In this document: positions 38,461 to 48,238 of the stretch, piece by piece
Numbering within the stretch: position 1 is the first letter of the stretch
How the letters are laid out: each line of letters opens with the position of its first letter
Assembly: GCA_964017185.1 (NCBI GenBank)
Contig: OZ024883.1
Span: 1,488,001 to 1,552,000 of the forward strand
Direction of reading: 5' to 3'
Length of the DNA: 64,000 bases
Source: Rugalucina vietnamica
Taxonomy: Eukaryota > Mollusca > Bivalvia > Lucinida > Lucinidae
Position numbers and translations under genes: made by a program
The notes under the pieces: generated by a model
What the model saw: only the letters and a program-made list of their open reading frames with translations
Databases searched by the model: none
Told to the model about the DNA's origin: nothing

Positions 38461-38954
38461 GTGGTTGTCTCTTACATAGGCTCAAGTGGTGTATACCCCT
38501 TACCATATCATAAAGTAAGCGCTGTAGTTACGAATCGTTTGCTACCTCTTTTCAGTAGTGGACTTTTCTGTTTTTGGATGCTTGTAAGATTTCATATACT
38601 GAACAATTTTATCCATTGTACAAGGGCAGATAGGAAACCAAGTTGTCAGTTGGCATACCTTATTATTTTATCACTCAAAGGAACCAGAACCAATTTGTTA
38701 CGCCATTTCAAACTTGCAGGGTTTCTCAGTTATATCACGGCTCATCACATGTCTAGTTTTATTTTATACTTTACAATGAAAAGGAACGTATATCAAAACT
38801 TGATAATTTTGATATTTTCATTGATATGAAATTTCACTGATATCAAATCTCACTGATGTCAAAAGCTAATAGTGACTGATATCAGCCTATATCTTCACTG
38901 TACAAGACGAACTACTTTTTTCAGTTTATAGTATAAAATAAAAAGAAAAACAAA
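38461..38954. other. No gene seen
   Basis: An ORF running from the family H repeat to 38829 lacks any recognisable motif. CTGATATCA-type short palindromes cluster at 38820-38890. Confidence 0.4.
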
Positions 38955-39092
38955 TCTTTTTTCGGTGAATACGAAATATATTTCATTTCGTGAGTTGAAA
39001 ATATCAAAATTTTCACTTGTGCCGCGCACTCGTGAAAATTCTGATGTTTTCAACTCACTCGATGAAACATATTTCGTATTCATCTCAAAAAA
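38955..39092. mobile_element. Foldback element, about 58-bp arms
   Basis: GTGAATACGAAATATATTTC...GTGAGTTGAAAATATCAAAA on the left is the inverse of ...GATGTTTTCAACTCAC...GAAACATATTTCGTATTCAT on the right, around a short CGCGC centre near 39022. Both strands therefore encode near-identical peptides starting MNTKY. A snap-back MITE or recent inverted duplication; no target duplication was defined. Confidence 0.85.
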
Positions 39093-39159
39093 GCAAATAT
39101 CCCCTATTTATCCGTTCCAGCCATCATCAACAGCCTGGACTACGTAGTTCCAACCTGGG

Positions 39160-39400
39160 GCCCAGACGATCCATACACTAGCCTATCCGGAAACCAGGGG
39201 TATGAACGCCCGGTGACCAGTACTAACCATTAGATACCAGCCCATATTTTATCATGTACACCGTGCATCAGCCTACTAGGGAGCCAGGGGTATGAACGCC
39301 CGGTGATCAGTTATGAAAATTTACCATGTACACCATACATTAGCCTATCCGGGAACTAAGACTATGAACATCCGGTGACCATTAGTGACCAATAGATACC
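39160..39400 (+). repeat. Short tandem array, about 85-bp units
   Basis: ATTAGCCTATCCGGAAACC-type starts followed by ATGAACGCCCGGTGACCAG recur three times, near 39178, 39268 and 39349, with GATACCAG spacers. No coding signal was seen. Confidence 0.7.
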
Positions 39401-39659
39401 AGTCATTCGTTTTTCATGTAAAATTGATTTGACGTTGATTTCGTTCTAGGAATCACTGAGTCTGTAATTGATAAAATTTGTAGCTATGGGTTTTCATCCT
39501 TGGTATATAGACCAGTTAGCAGGGTAGCACGTGATTAACAATGTATAGCAACGCAATATGTTCGCTGCTATCACAAGGGGCTGACTAGTGGTTTTTAGCA
39601 TGATACTGCTTCTAGCATAATATTTAAGCATGTGCGTGAGAAAACAAACAATTTGGACT

Positions 39660-39915
39660 CCGATCATGTCTGACACATACCGGACTGTACAGTCATAGAA
39701 GATGGCTGGCAACAGGCTGGAAACTTTGGATTTGGAACGAAGAGGAATTGTACTATCCATGTAGCGAAACCAAAGGTGCTGATCAGCTTCGCTGTTACTG
39801 CGAAGCTGATCTGCGCCTTTGTTTTTGCCAATGCAGATCGTTTGTTTTCCCATCCGGCGGCTCATTTTGCATGCATACATGCATGTTTCTCTGTTAATTA
39901 TTGTTATGTCACATT
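39660..39915 (-). mobile_element. Hairpin repeat family H, copy 2 (antisense)
   Basis: The reverse complement contains AAAACAAAGGCGCAGATCAG, CTTCGCAGTAACAGCGAAG and CTGATCAGCACCTTTGGTTT, then GATAGTACAATTCCTCTTC, matching copies 1 and 3. The apparent 141-codon antisense ORF is this repeat. Confidence 0.75.
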
Positions 39916-40042
39916 GCATCTTTATTCATTCGAGACTATCTGCTGTGGTAAGAAGGTCGGGTTAGCAGATCACATGATGCATAACTTCTATATAAATGGC
40001 ACATCTATATATGACATTGTATCCGATAAGTACAATCTCTCC

Positions 40043-40765
40043 TATCTCACTGGAATGCGACAGCTGGAGACTAGTTCGCGAATAGCTCGCGATTATTTCG
40101 CGACAAAGATTAACAATATAAACACAATTTTCATGTTGCATTCTCATTGAATAGACATTTATGCGACAAATTAGAGAATTTCGTTCAAATTTTGAAAACA
40201 TATCTCGCGACTGTCGCGCAACTGTCGCAAGACAGTCGCACGACATTCGTGAGAGTGTCTCACGACTTTCCCGCGAATGTAGCTTATTTTCATTTAAATT
40301 CGTACGACAGTCGCACGGCATTCGTGTTAGTGTCGCACGACATTCGTTCGAATGTCGCTTAGTTTTATTTTCTCGCCAGATAGTCGCGAGGCTTTCGCAT
40401 ATTGTCTCAAGACTGTCGCGCGACCGTCGTGTTACACTCGCATGACATTCAAGCGATTGTCGCGAAAATTTCGCATTGTAAATCTGCAAATATTTCGCGG
40501 ACACAGGTTCGCGACACTCGCACGAACGTCGCGCGACCGTCGCACGACAGTCTAGCGAAATATTTTGACGAAAAAATTCGCATTTGTTTTTTAAACATGT
40601 TTTTAACCTTTGCGACCAGTTCGCGACTAGTTCGCAACACATGAAATTTCTCACGACATTCGCGCTACATTCGCTCGAATTTCATGTCACTCTCGCGAAT
40701 GTCGTGCGAAAGTCCGCGACAAAATTCGCAAAACAGTCGCGAGAAATTCGCAAGCCAGTGAGATA
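40043..40765. mobile_element. MITE filled with an 11-bp-phased TCG array
   Basis: The ends TATCTCACTGG-AA-TGCGA and TCGCAA-GCCAGTGAGATA are inverse (16 of 18). Between them TCG (or TC) recurs at exact 11-bp steps: 40214, 40225, 40236, 40247, 40258, 40269; again 40300-40355; again 40405-40471; again 40529-40551. The unit is roughly CGCACGACATT with drift. Flanking sequence on both sides is one SINE-like repeat (compare 46366-46480), so the block inserted into it; CTA or TA may be the duplicated target. ORFs rich in Arg/Ser/Val on both strands are artefacts. Confidence 0.85.
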
Positions 40766-40900
40766 CTAGCATACTACGTCAGAGAGTCGACTGTTCGGCT
40801 CAGATGTAAGGATGTTGGATTTCCAGGTGTCCCTGAGTTCGAATTCCATCAAGGACGTTTTTTCATGCAATGCATGATCTCGTATTGGCATATTTCATTT
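40766..40900 (+). mobile_element. tRNA-derived SINE family S2, diverged copy
   Basis: CATACTACGTCAGAGAGTCGACTGTTCGGCTCAGATG...GTTGGATTTCCAG...GAGTTCGAATTCCATCAAGGACG follows the order of the copies at 46097 and 46433, including a box B-like GTTCGAATTCC. Its 5' flank (39950-40042) is the same repeat, split off by the MITE. Confidence 0.65.
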
Positions 40901-41077
40901 TCGCACGACTTCTATTTAGTCATTCAATCATAAACTCGAAGACTTGTCTACAGATGTCATTTAGGTATCGCAATGTCACTGACATCCCAGACTTAACGAG
41001 ACTTTGACCCACATTTAAGAGTTTTTCGATTGACTGATTGTGATGCATATTTCTAAAACAGTTCTCGACGCGTCCAC

Positions 41078-41320
41078 GGAAACATGCAAACATACGAATT
41101 TTTTTCAGCTGTAAAAATTGAAATTTTCAGTAGGAAAAAAAAATGATATTTTTTAATATTTTCGCTCAAAAATATACATTGTGGATACATTGTGGCGATT
41201 CTAACAAGTATCCACAACGTATGTTTTGGACCAAAAATAAGAAAACTAGGTATACCCCAGCAAACCCCAGTTTCGCTATAAAAAGTGGGTTATACGGGGG
41301 AATACACTTCATGTTTTCCT
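41078..41320 (+). mobile_element. Foldback MITE F, complete diverged copy (F6)
   Basis: It starts GGAAACATGCAAACATACGA and ends ACACTTCATGTTTTCCTGATG. The middle has ACATTGTGGATACATTGTGG facing AACAAGTATCCACAACGTAT, then ACCCCAGTTTCGCTATAAAA. Both halves are present but the stem is eroded. Confidence 0.75.
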
Positions 41321-41340
41321 GATGGGGAATAGGTTATCAG

Positions 41341-41517
41341 TAATATATTTGGCCCCTTTTGATAATATTAGTCTTTGTATCGTTTGCATTCTTGCCAGTT
41401 GCAAAAATACAGTTATCTCTCCATGTTGCCATCAAATCTTAAGAGTCACTGGCGAAGCTTAAGTAGCCGAAACCATGGCATGGTCCATTACCCTTCTGAT
41501 CGATATGTTCATTGCTC
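41341..41517 (+). repeat. Dispersed repeat family G fragment
   Basis: GATAATATTAGTCTTTGTATCG, CCATGTTGCCATCAAATCTT and CATGGCATGGTCCATTACCC match 4530-4690 in the same order. Confidence 0.6.
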
Positions 41518-41760
41518 TTAAATGAGCCGCATCGTGAGAAAACCGGAATTTTGCCTTTGCGAAAACAAAGACGCAGATCAGCTTCGCACTAACTGCGGAA
41601 AGCTGATCAGCGCCTTAGTTTTCGCTACACCGATAGTACAATTCCTATTCTTCCTAATTCCAAAATTGCAAGCGTCTAGCCTTTTCCTGAGACTATATAG
41701 GCCGGTTTGTGTCGGAACTGGTCGGTACCCCGAAGACCGCTTTTTTCGCGTCGCGGCTCA
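41518..41760 (+). mobile_element. Hairpin repeat family H, copy 3
   Basis: GCGAAAACAAAGACGCAGATC...GCTGATCAGCGCCTTAGTTTTCGC forms the family palindrome. GATAGTACAATTCCTATTC and GTGTCGGAACTGGTCGG follow. In frame it reads CENKDADQLRTNCG, a peptide type that comes from this repeat rather than from a gene. Confidence 0.75.
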
Positions 41761-42610
41761 AATGATCTAAGTTTTACCTTCTCGTGCCGCCATTTATGTA
41801 ATTGATGGTACGGCGAAAAGCTAGCATTGCTTGTGATGAAACCTTGCAATAGCTATAGTTGTTCCCTGGTTTTCCTCGATTTTCGACATTTGCATTAATA
41901 TTCGTGAATATACAAATGATATACAGTGTACGTTTCATTTATGCCCATTACATAAATAAATTTGTCATATGATATCACTGATCAGTATCACAGTGACAAT
42001 TTGGACCAGAATGGAATTTTAACAGTTTTTCTGTCATTTTTTATACTTTCATCAAATTTATGAATATGCAAATTAGACATCTTGCGTTATTTACAATAGC
42101 GTAAACGAGCAATGTTAAAGCTTTAAAATTAGGCCAGGTTCAATGGTCAAGGATAAATAGAGGGAATATGACCAATTTCATATGTGCAACCCCATACTCA
42201 GGAATCGTGTTAACGGTTGCCATAGAAACCATGCATTTTTCGTAGTGCAAACACGTTTTTCTTTGAAGACAAAACTTCGTTGCATTCTTTGTCCCAATGA
42301 ACGATTTGGCACCCATGAAAAAATATCTGGGTGCGCCGAAAAGTCAGCGGCGGAGCTCTACGACACAACAGAATAGCTTTATCTAACTAAAAACTCTGAT
42401 AAGGCTGGTTTTCTCTCGAATAACGACTGCCAATATCCGATAGGTTATCTAAATACATGTATCTCGAAGTTGAATTAAATGTATCCTTGATACACTGCGT
42501 GATAGCATACATTTTGCAATTGCAGTTGTTGTTGTATTTCTTGAATGCAGTTGTCATTATAATCACAGTGCAATTTACACATCAGTTATCCATCTTTCAG
42601 AATTTTACTT
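41761..42610. other. No gene seen
   Basis: AT-rich intergenic sequence. Short ORFs at 42182-42376 and 42457-42696 have no motif. Confidence 0.4.
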
Positions 42611-42616
42611 ACGCTG

Positions 42617-42617
<1 letters not shown>

Positions 42618-42648
<31 letters not shown>
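42618..42648 (+). repeat. Poly(A) tract
   Basis: About 31 A with no recognisable retroposed body at its 5' side. Confidence 0.9.
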
Positions 42649-42652
<4 letters not shown>

Positions 42653-42983
42653 ACACGGTGAGTATTTTTCTGGTGTTGTATACTAGTCTACGTTGAAATT
42701 TAATTTTCAAGGACGATACAAAATGGGGCTCACAGTGAGGCTAAACGAGATGCATATAAATTTACCTGTATTTTCATCATTTTATACAGGAAAAGAGCAT
42801 ACTCCTTAAAAGTCCTCAAATAAATTAGCGTTAGTCATGTTAGTCCCAATGTATTTCGTCCCTTTTCGATATTCGGTGGTAGGTAAATGTTTGTGAATTT
42901 TGAACTTCCTGATCTATTGGATTGAACCAAAATACTAATCAGATGGAAATCGGGAGAAAAAAGACACCTAGGTACTTAAACCA

Positions 42984-42986
<3 letters not shown>

Positions 42987-43020
<34 letters not shown>
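42987..43020 (+). repeat. Poly(T) tract at the edge of PLE copy P13
   Basis: About 34 T. It replaces the terminal roughly 100 bp of the antisense PLE fragment that follows. Confidence 0.9.
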
Positions 43021-43021
<1 letters not shown>

Positions 43022-43025
43022 CAAA

Positions 43026-43300
43026 AGCAAAAAGCAAAACTTATGCCAAGAAAACACATCGTAAGTCGAGTGAGCTATTCCTCCAATAGGCCGCCACTCA
43101 GTTATCCGAACTTTTAAATAGAATATGAAAACGTACATAAGGCTTAAACAGCACAAAAAATCGACTCCAAAACACAAAACAATTAGAACCACTACAGACG
43201 TACCGCGTTTGAACGATCAGTTATATAAAATTACTGGGGGCTGAAATCGTTTTTTCAGGCACCTTACCTCGTCCTCATCTTCTGCAGTGGTTCACAACAT
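43026..43300 (-). mobile_element. PLE 3'-region fragment, diverged (copy P13)
   Basis: The reverse complement of the PLE 3' region: ACTTATGCCAAGAAAACACA, GGCCGCCACTCAGTTA, AATATGAAAACGTACATAAG and CTTCTGCAGTGGTTCACAAC. The MITE at 43301 interrupts it at CACAACATT. Confidence 0.8.
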
Positions 43301-43802
43301 TAAGCAGTCAGGGTCAAAACCTAAACAGGTTATAAAAATAACTGAAACAAGTTATTAATACACTTTAAATGATCTCCTTTTCCAAGATGTTAGAGTTAAC
43401 TTTTCTTGGATATTTTTTTCAGGTCAAAAAACCGCTTATATAAGTTATGCTTAAATTAGTAATTATGACAATATTAACAGTATCATTACCCCACTTGTCA
43501 AAATTCTGGTATGGTGGGAAGAGATGTTTTAAAATCAGGGATTTTGCCATTCCGATGCCCAAAAATTGCATAAAAAACTGAAATTTTCAAAATCTTAATG
43601 GTATATACTAACTGCAGCCATATGAGTATAAAAATCTCATCTTGTTGCATCTCCCATTAACATTTAAATTATGTAAAACCTTAAATATTTCAATTAGATT
43701 AAGAAAAAACTTCACAGATTTTGACTGATGCAGGGAAAATGAAATATAACTTGTTTCAATTATTTTTTTATAACTTGTTTAGGTTTTGTCCCTGACTGTT
43801 TA
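43301..43802. mobile_element. MITE with about 55-bp TIRs
   Basis: TAAGCAGTCAGGGTCAAAACCTAAAC on the left is inverse to GTTTAGGTTTTGTCCCTGACTGTTTA on the right; the match continues through TTATAAAAA and TGAAACAAGTTAT. It is inserted into PLE copy P13 at ACATT|TA, giving a TA or TTA duplication. The interior is AT-rich without coding capacity. Confidence 0.85.
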
Positions 43803-43959
43803 GTTATCATAAAGCAATTTATCTTTAGAAAACAAAATATAATATACAACTTATTGTATCAATTTCAAACCTTCTAATGACCATGTATATAATGTTATTT
43901 ATCAAGTTATTGCGTATGGGCCCAGTAACAGGTACGAGGTCAGCTGATTGAGGACTTGT

Positions 43960-44834
43960 AACTGTTCCTCACAATGCTTCTTTTGGTGTATACATTCCGG
44001 AGCTTATTAGGTTTGCTAGAGTCTGCAATCATGTAGCGGACTTCAAGCGCGAAATGAATGTTTTACAGTCACACTTCTCCGGCAGGGCTATCGGTATCAT
44101 GAACTTCGAAAAACATTTTCTAAATTTTAACTCAAACACTACGAGTTGATTCCCAAATTTAATGCTGGGCTAAAGACGCTAACATTAAGTGAGGGCCTTT
44201 CGGAACCAGAATTTTATGGTGACTTGGTATACAACTTGGTAAAAACATATCAGGTACATGCAATGTTTATTGTTTCTTTTCATTACAGAAAAATCATTAC
44301 ACGTAACCGACGTATAGGTAATAATTTGAATGGTCTGCATGCTTAGTTTTCAACCCAGTCATGCTGTCTCCTTTAATTGCACTCCGGTGGGTCGGGCGTC
44401 AGACTCTACGATAGCCCCGACATAAAGCTAACCAGTTTAGTTGGTTGGGGCCGGAGCTTCTTGTCTGTTTCTTGTTCCACTGGGGTTCAACTGGTGGTTT
44501 TCTTTTGCTCCGGATTTCAGCCCAGGAAACTCCATCGTCGGGCAGCCTACTGAATTTGTTGAGTCCTCGTTTTTGAATAATCAGGGTGGTTATCCTGATT
44601 TATTTGTTTGTCCTTGGTGATTCATTGACTAGTTAGAAATGCACCACGAGGACCGAAGAACTAACTAAATGTTGTGAACCACTGCAGAAGATCAGGATGA
44701 GGTTAGGTGCCTGTCAATCCGGTTTAAGGCCCCCCAGTAATATTATATTACTGATAGTTCCAATGCGTTTTTATGTTTTGGAGTCGATTTTTTCTGCTGT
44801 TCGAAGCTTATGTACTTTTTCATATATTTATTAA
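43960..44834 (+). pseudogene. PLE decayed copy (P11, 5' part)
   Basis: It encodes broken equivalents of SYGVYI..LIRFARVCNHV, then LLRQGYRYHELRKTFSKF, LSEGLSEPEFYGDLVYNL and RKIITRNRRIG. The 3' untranslated part follows from 44345 with GGTGGGTCGGGCGTC and TTGGGGCCGGAGC. 5'-truncated, with frameshifts. Copy P12 interrupts it at 44835-45232, and it resumes at 45233-45340. Confidence 0.85.
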
Positions 44835-45232
44835 AAGGTACAAGTATCAGGAGATCAGGAGAAGGCGCAATCAGAAAAAGATTCCCACTCCAAAAACCGA
44901 GGTGGGAAAAAACCAAACTAACAATCAGGTACTTATACCATGAAACATATCGTAAGCCGAATGAGCAGCTATTTTCCCAATAGGTGGCCACTCAGTTACC
45001 TTAACTTAACTAAAAATATGAAAACATACATAAGGCGCCAACAGCACAAAAAATGTATACACCAAGACATAAAACAAAAAGAACCACCACAGAAGTATCG
45101 ACTTGGAACGATCAGTAACACAAAGTAACTGGCGGGCTTAAACCGGTTTTACATGGCCATAACCTCACCCCTAGCTTCTGCAGTGGTTCATAACATTTAA
45201 TTAGTTATTCGGTCCTCGTGGTGAATCTCTAA
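44835..45232 (-). mobile_element. Antisense short PLE (copy P12) nested in P11
   Basis: It runs from AAGGTACAAGTATCAGG to GGTGAATCTCTAA, about 398 bp, the same limits as P10. The sense element reads CATATATTTATTA before it and TTAGTTCGGATAACTGAG after it, matching the uninterrupted ATATTTTTAGTTAAGTTAAGG. TTA is the likely target duplication. Confidence 0.85.
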
Positions 45233-45340
45233 TTAGTTCGGATAACTGAGTGGCCGCTTATTGGGAAATAGCTGCTCACTCGGCGTACAATATGTTTGCT
45301 AAGTATAAGTACTTAATTGTCAATTTAGTTTTTCCCACCT
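45233..45340 (+). mobile_element. PLE copy P11, 3' remainder
   Basis: CGGATAACTGAGTGGCCGC through GTTTTTCCCACCTCGG continues P11 after the insertion. The last roughly 60 bp are missing. Confidence 0.8.
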
Positions 45341-45489
45341 CGGCTTTCTTCCAAAGATGTCTTAGATGTTCCCCAAATCATATCGACTGCTTCAAAAATA
45401 TATTTTGATGTTTATTATTCCTATAATTTTTCCAGCCGCATGTGTCCAACATCTTTAAATCTCGAAGTTTCTCTACAATATTTGCTGTA

Positions 45490-45785
45490 TGTTCTCATTT
45501 ATTTTCTGTTCACCCCAGGAGTTCAAGCTTTACAGTGGTTTATCTTCTACTTTTATTGTATTTCAGGGTAGAAAAGAAAACAGTAGCCAGAGGTTAAGAG
45601 GTTACCTCCTCAACCTTAGAAAACAAATAGATGTGTATTGTCTCAATAAGTCATATAACAAGACGAATGTCTGTTTACACTAAAGATAAACTCTATAGTG
45701 GGAAACACTCAACAAGCGTAATAACATTCAGGATATTCTAGTTCTCACTAAAGATAAACTGACTAATTGTAGCTCCTACGAGATA
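45490..45785 (+). repeat. Upstream copy of a duplicated zinc-finger 5' region
   Basis: TATTGTATTTCAGGGTAGAAAAG...AACAGTAGCCAG...ACCTCCTCAACCTTAGAAAAC...AATAGATGTGTATTGTCTCAA is repeated at 46660-46870 directly upstream of the finger array. Both copies carry a TTTCAG acceptor-like site. The first copy leads into SINEs instead of fingers, so it looks like a partial tandem duplication of the gene's 5' part. Confidence 0.7.
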
Positions 45786-45859
45786 GCACAGCTATTCGAT
45801 GCAATGTATCATATAAGTGCAATTTCCGACATACTGCGTCGGGGAGTTTTTGTTGTTGT

Positions 45860-46096
45860 TTTTTTTTAATTCAGTTTTACGCCCCTTTCAAGATTATTTC
45901 AGCTCATATAAGATGAGCCAATCAGTAGGTGGGCGAAAACGGGAGGACCCCGAAGAAAAACCACCTGGCACAGCCGCAAGCAGAACTTTACTTGTCTCAC
46001 ATGTGGCCAGAGCGGGGCTCGAACCCATACCAGACACAGCGGTGAGATGATTGAGTGATTAAGAAACAGCGCTTTTAACCGCTCGGCCACGGGGGC
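45860..46096 (-). mobile_element. tRNA-Ser/Leu-like SINE (family S1)
   Basis: On the minus strand it starts GGCCCCCGTGGCCGAGCGGT, followed by TAAAAGCGC (box A) and GGGTTCGAGCCCCGC (box B). The body contains GGTGGTTTTTCTTCGG and CGTTTTCGCCCACC. Related copies: 10330-10530 (+) and 63848-64000 (-). The long insertion in the anticodon/variable region excludes a working tRNA. Confidence 0.8.
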
Positions 46097-46240
46097 CGCT
46101 GAGTCGACTCTTTGGCTTAGTGGTTAGAGCATTGGATTTCTACCCCGGCGGTCCAGGTTCGATCCCATCAGGGACGTGGGATTTTTTTAAACTACGCATC
46201 ATTTCTTAGGTATGCATATTCATATTCGTAAGATTGGGGC
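46097..46240 (+). mobile_element. tRNA-derived SINE family S2
   Basis: GAGTCGACTCTTTGGCTTAGTGGTTAGAGCATTGGATT holds box A and GGTTCGATCCC box B. A tail with AAACTACGCATCATTTCTTAGG follows. The next copy starts at 46433, with the same ACAGCTATTCGATGCAG leader between them. Confidence 0.8.
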
Positions 46241-46432
46241 TGGACCGGGATGGACCATATGAGTCATACAGTCATAAAAATGAAATTCTCGAAATGCGGG
46301 TGTGTTATGTCCCATCGCACCACTCATTCATTCGAGATTTGTATCATGATGCGTAACTTCTATAAATAGCACAGCTATTCGATGCAGTATATCATATATG
46401 TACAATTTCTGACATACTGCGTCGGGGAGTTG
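46241..46432 (+). repeat. S2-associated leader repeat
   Basis: CATTCATTCGAGATTTGTATCATGATGCGTAAC...ATAGCACAGCTATTCGATGCAG...CATACTGCGTCGGGGAG recurs at 45783-45845 and, diverged, at 39920-40042, always before an S2 tRNA-like head or a truncated one. It may be part of a composite SINE. Confidence 0.65.
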
Positions 46433-46560
46433 ACTCTTTCACTCAGTAGTTAGAGCATTGGATTTCTACCCCAGCGGTCCGGGTTCGAATCCCATCAGAA
46501 ACTACGCATCATTTATTAGGTACGAATTTTCATATTTGTAAGAAGGTGTTCTACAAACAT
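46433..46560 (+). mobile_element. tRNA-derived SINE family S2, second copy
   Basis: GACTCTTTCACTCAGTAGTTAGAGCATTGG and GGGTTCGAATCCCATCAG (box B intact), then ACTACGCATCATTTATTAGG, matching the copy at 46097. Confidence 0.8.
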
Positions 46561-46886
46561 CTAAATGACATTAAATCCCGAAGTCTGTATATTCTATTTT
46601 TTTTCCTCTGTTCACCACATGACTTCCCAGATCGAGACAGTTTGATCATCTATTTTTTTTATTGTATTTCAGGGTAGACAAAAAACAGTAGCCAGATGAT
46701 ACCTCCTCAGCCTTAGAAAACAAATAGATGTGTATTGTCTCAATAAATCATATCACAAGACAAATGTCTCTTTACACCAAAGATAAACTCTATAGCCGTT
46801 ACGATTGTGGGTAACACAAAACGAGCGTACTTACATACAGGACATTCTTATGCTCATTTGGGATAAATCGACTGATTGAAGCTATT

Positions 46887-48238
46887 GTGCAAGATTATTT
46901 CGACAGAAGACAAATCTTACTTCCTACATGTACAATTATGCTACATAGATCATATAGCTGTGGAACATGTGGTAAGTCATTCACACAGAAAGGCCATCTT
47001 CAAATGCATATGTTAATTCACATTGGCGATAAACCACATAATTGTGAAGCATGTGGGAAATCATTCACACGAAAAAGCGTTCTTACAACCCATATGCTTA
47101 TTCACACTGGAGATAGACGACATATCTGTGAAGCATGTGGAAAGTCATTCACGACGAAAAGCCATCTTACCACCCATATGCGTATTCACACTGGATATAG
47201 ACCACATAGCTGCGAAACGTGGACAATCATTCACACGGAAAGGCCATCTTCAAATGCATAGGTTAATTCACATTGGCGATAAACCACATAATTGTGATGC
47301 ATTTGGGAAACCATTCACACGAAAAAAGCGACCTTACAACCCATGTGCTTATTCACACTGGAGATAGACGACATAGCTGTGAAGCATGTGGAACGTCATT
47401 CACGACGAAAAGCCATCTTACAACCCATATGCGTATTCACACTGGTGATAGACCACATAGCTGTGAAACATGTGGAAAATCATTCACACAGAAAGGCTAT
47501 CTTAAAAGGCATATGCTAATTCACACTGGAGATAAACCACACAATTGTGAAATATGTGGAAAATCATTCACAATTAAATCTAGTCTAACTAATCATATGC
47601 TTATTCACACTGGAGATAAACCACATAGCTGTGACGCATGTGGAAAATCATTCACACAGAAAGGAAATCTTAAAACGCACATGTTATATCACACTGGAGA
47701 TAGACGACATAGCTGTGAAGCATGTGGAAAGGCATTCACGACGAAAAGCCATCTTACAACCCATATGCGTATTCACACTGGTGATAGACCACATAGCTGT
47801 GAAACATGTGAAAAATCATTCACACAGAAAGGCTATCTTAAAAGGCATATGCTAATTCACACTGGAGATAAACCACACAATTGTGAAATATGTGGAAAAT
47901 CATTCACAATTAAATCTAGTCTAACTAATCATATGCTTATTCACACTGGAGATAAACCACATAGCTGTGACGCATGTGGAAAATCATTCACACAGAAAGG
48001 AAATCTTAAAACGCATATGTTATTTCACACTGGAGATAAACAACATAGCTGTGACGCATGTGGAAAATTATTCACACTAAAAGCCCATCTTAAAATGCAT
48101 ATCTTAATTCACACTGGAGATAAACCACATAATTGTGAAGCATGTGGGAAATCATTCACACGAAAAAGCGATCTTACAAGCCATATGCTTATTCACACTG
48201 GTGATAAACCATATAGCTGCGGAACATATGGGAAATAA
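46887..48238 (+). pseudogene. C2H2 zinc-finger array, frameshifted
   Basis: About 15 fingers of 28 residues, C-x2-C-GKSFT-x5-L-x2-H-x3-H, with the linker HTGDKPH in place of the common TGEKPY. The frame opens at MQDYFDRRQ, runs through three fingers, loses 2 nt at about 47220 (CGAAACGTGGACAATC where sisters read GAAACATGTGGAAAATC), then gains an A at about 47327 (CGAAAAAAGCG against CGAAAAAGCG). It then runs intact from finger 5 to a TAA at 48236 inside a finger (TATGGGAAATAA for TGTGGGAAATCA). Fingers 6-9 and 10-13 are near-identical 336-bp blocks. C2H2 proteins bind DNA in the nucleus. No other domain was found. The breaks argue for a pseudogene unless they are assembly errors. Confidence 0.85.

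Noticed and set aside
38263-38829. 188-codon ORF as a membrane protein gene
   Set aside because: Its first third is family H repeat and the rest has no recognisable motif, splice support or conserved pattern.
40147-40654. Overlapping ORFs on both strands, the longest 230 codons (39962-40654, minus)
   Set aside because: The 11-bp periodic array lacks stops in several frames. The products are Arg/Ser-rich strings mirrored on the other strand, with no domain.
46097-46180. A tRNA gene
   Set aside because: Same head repeated 340 bp away with the same tail; poor arm pairing; classified as SINE S2.
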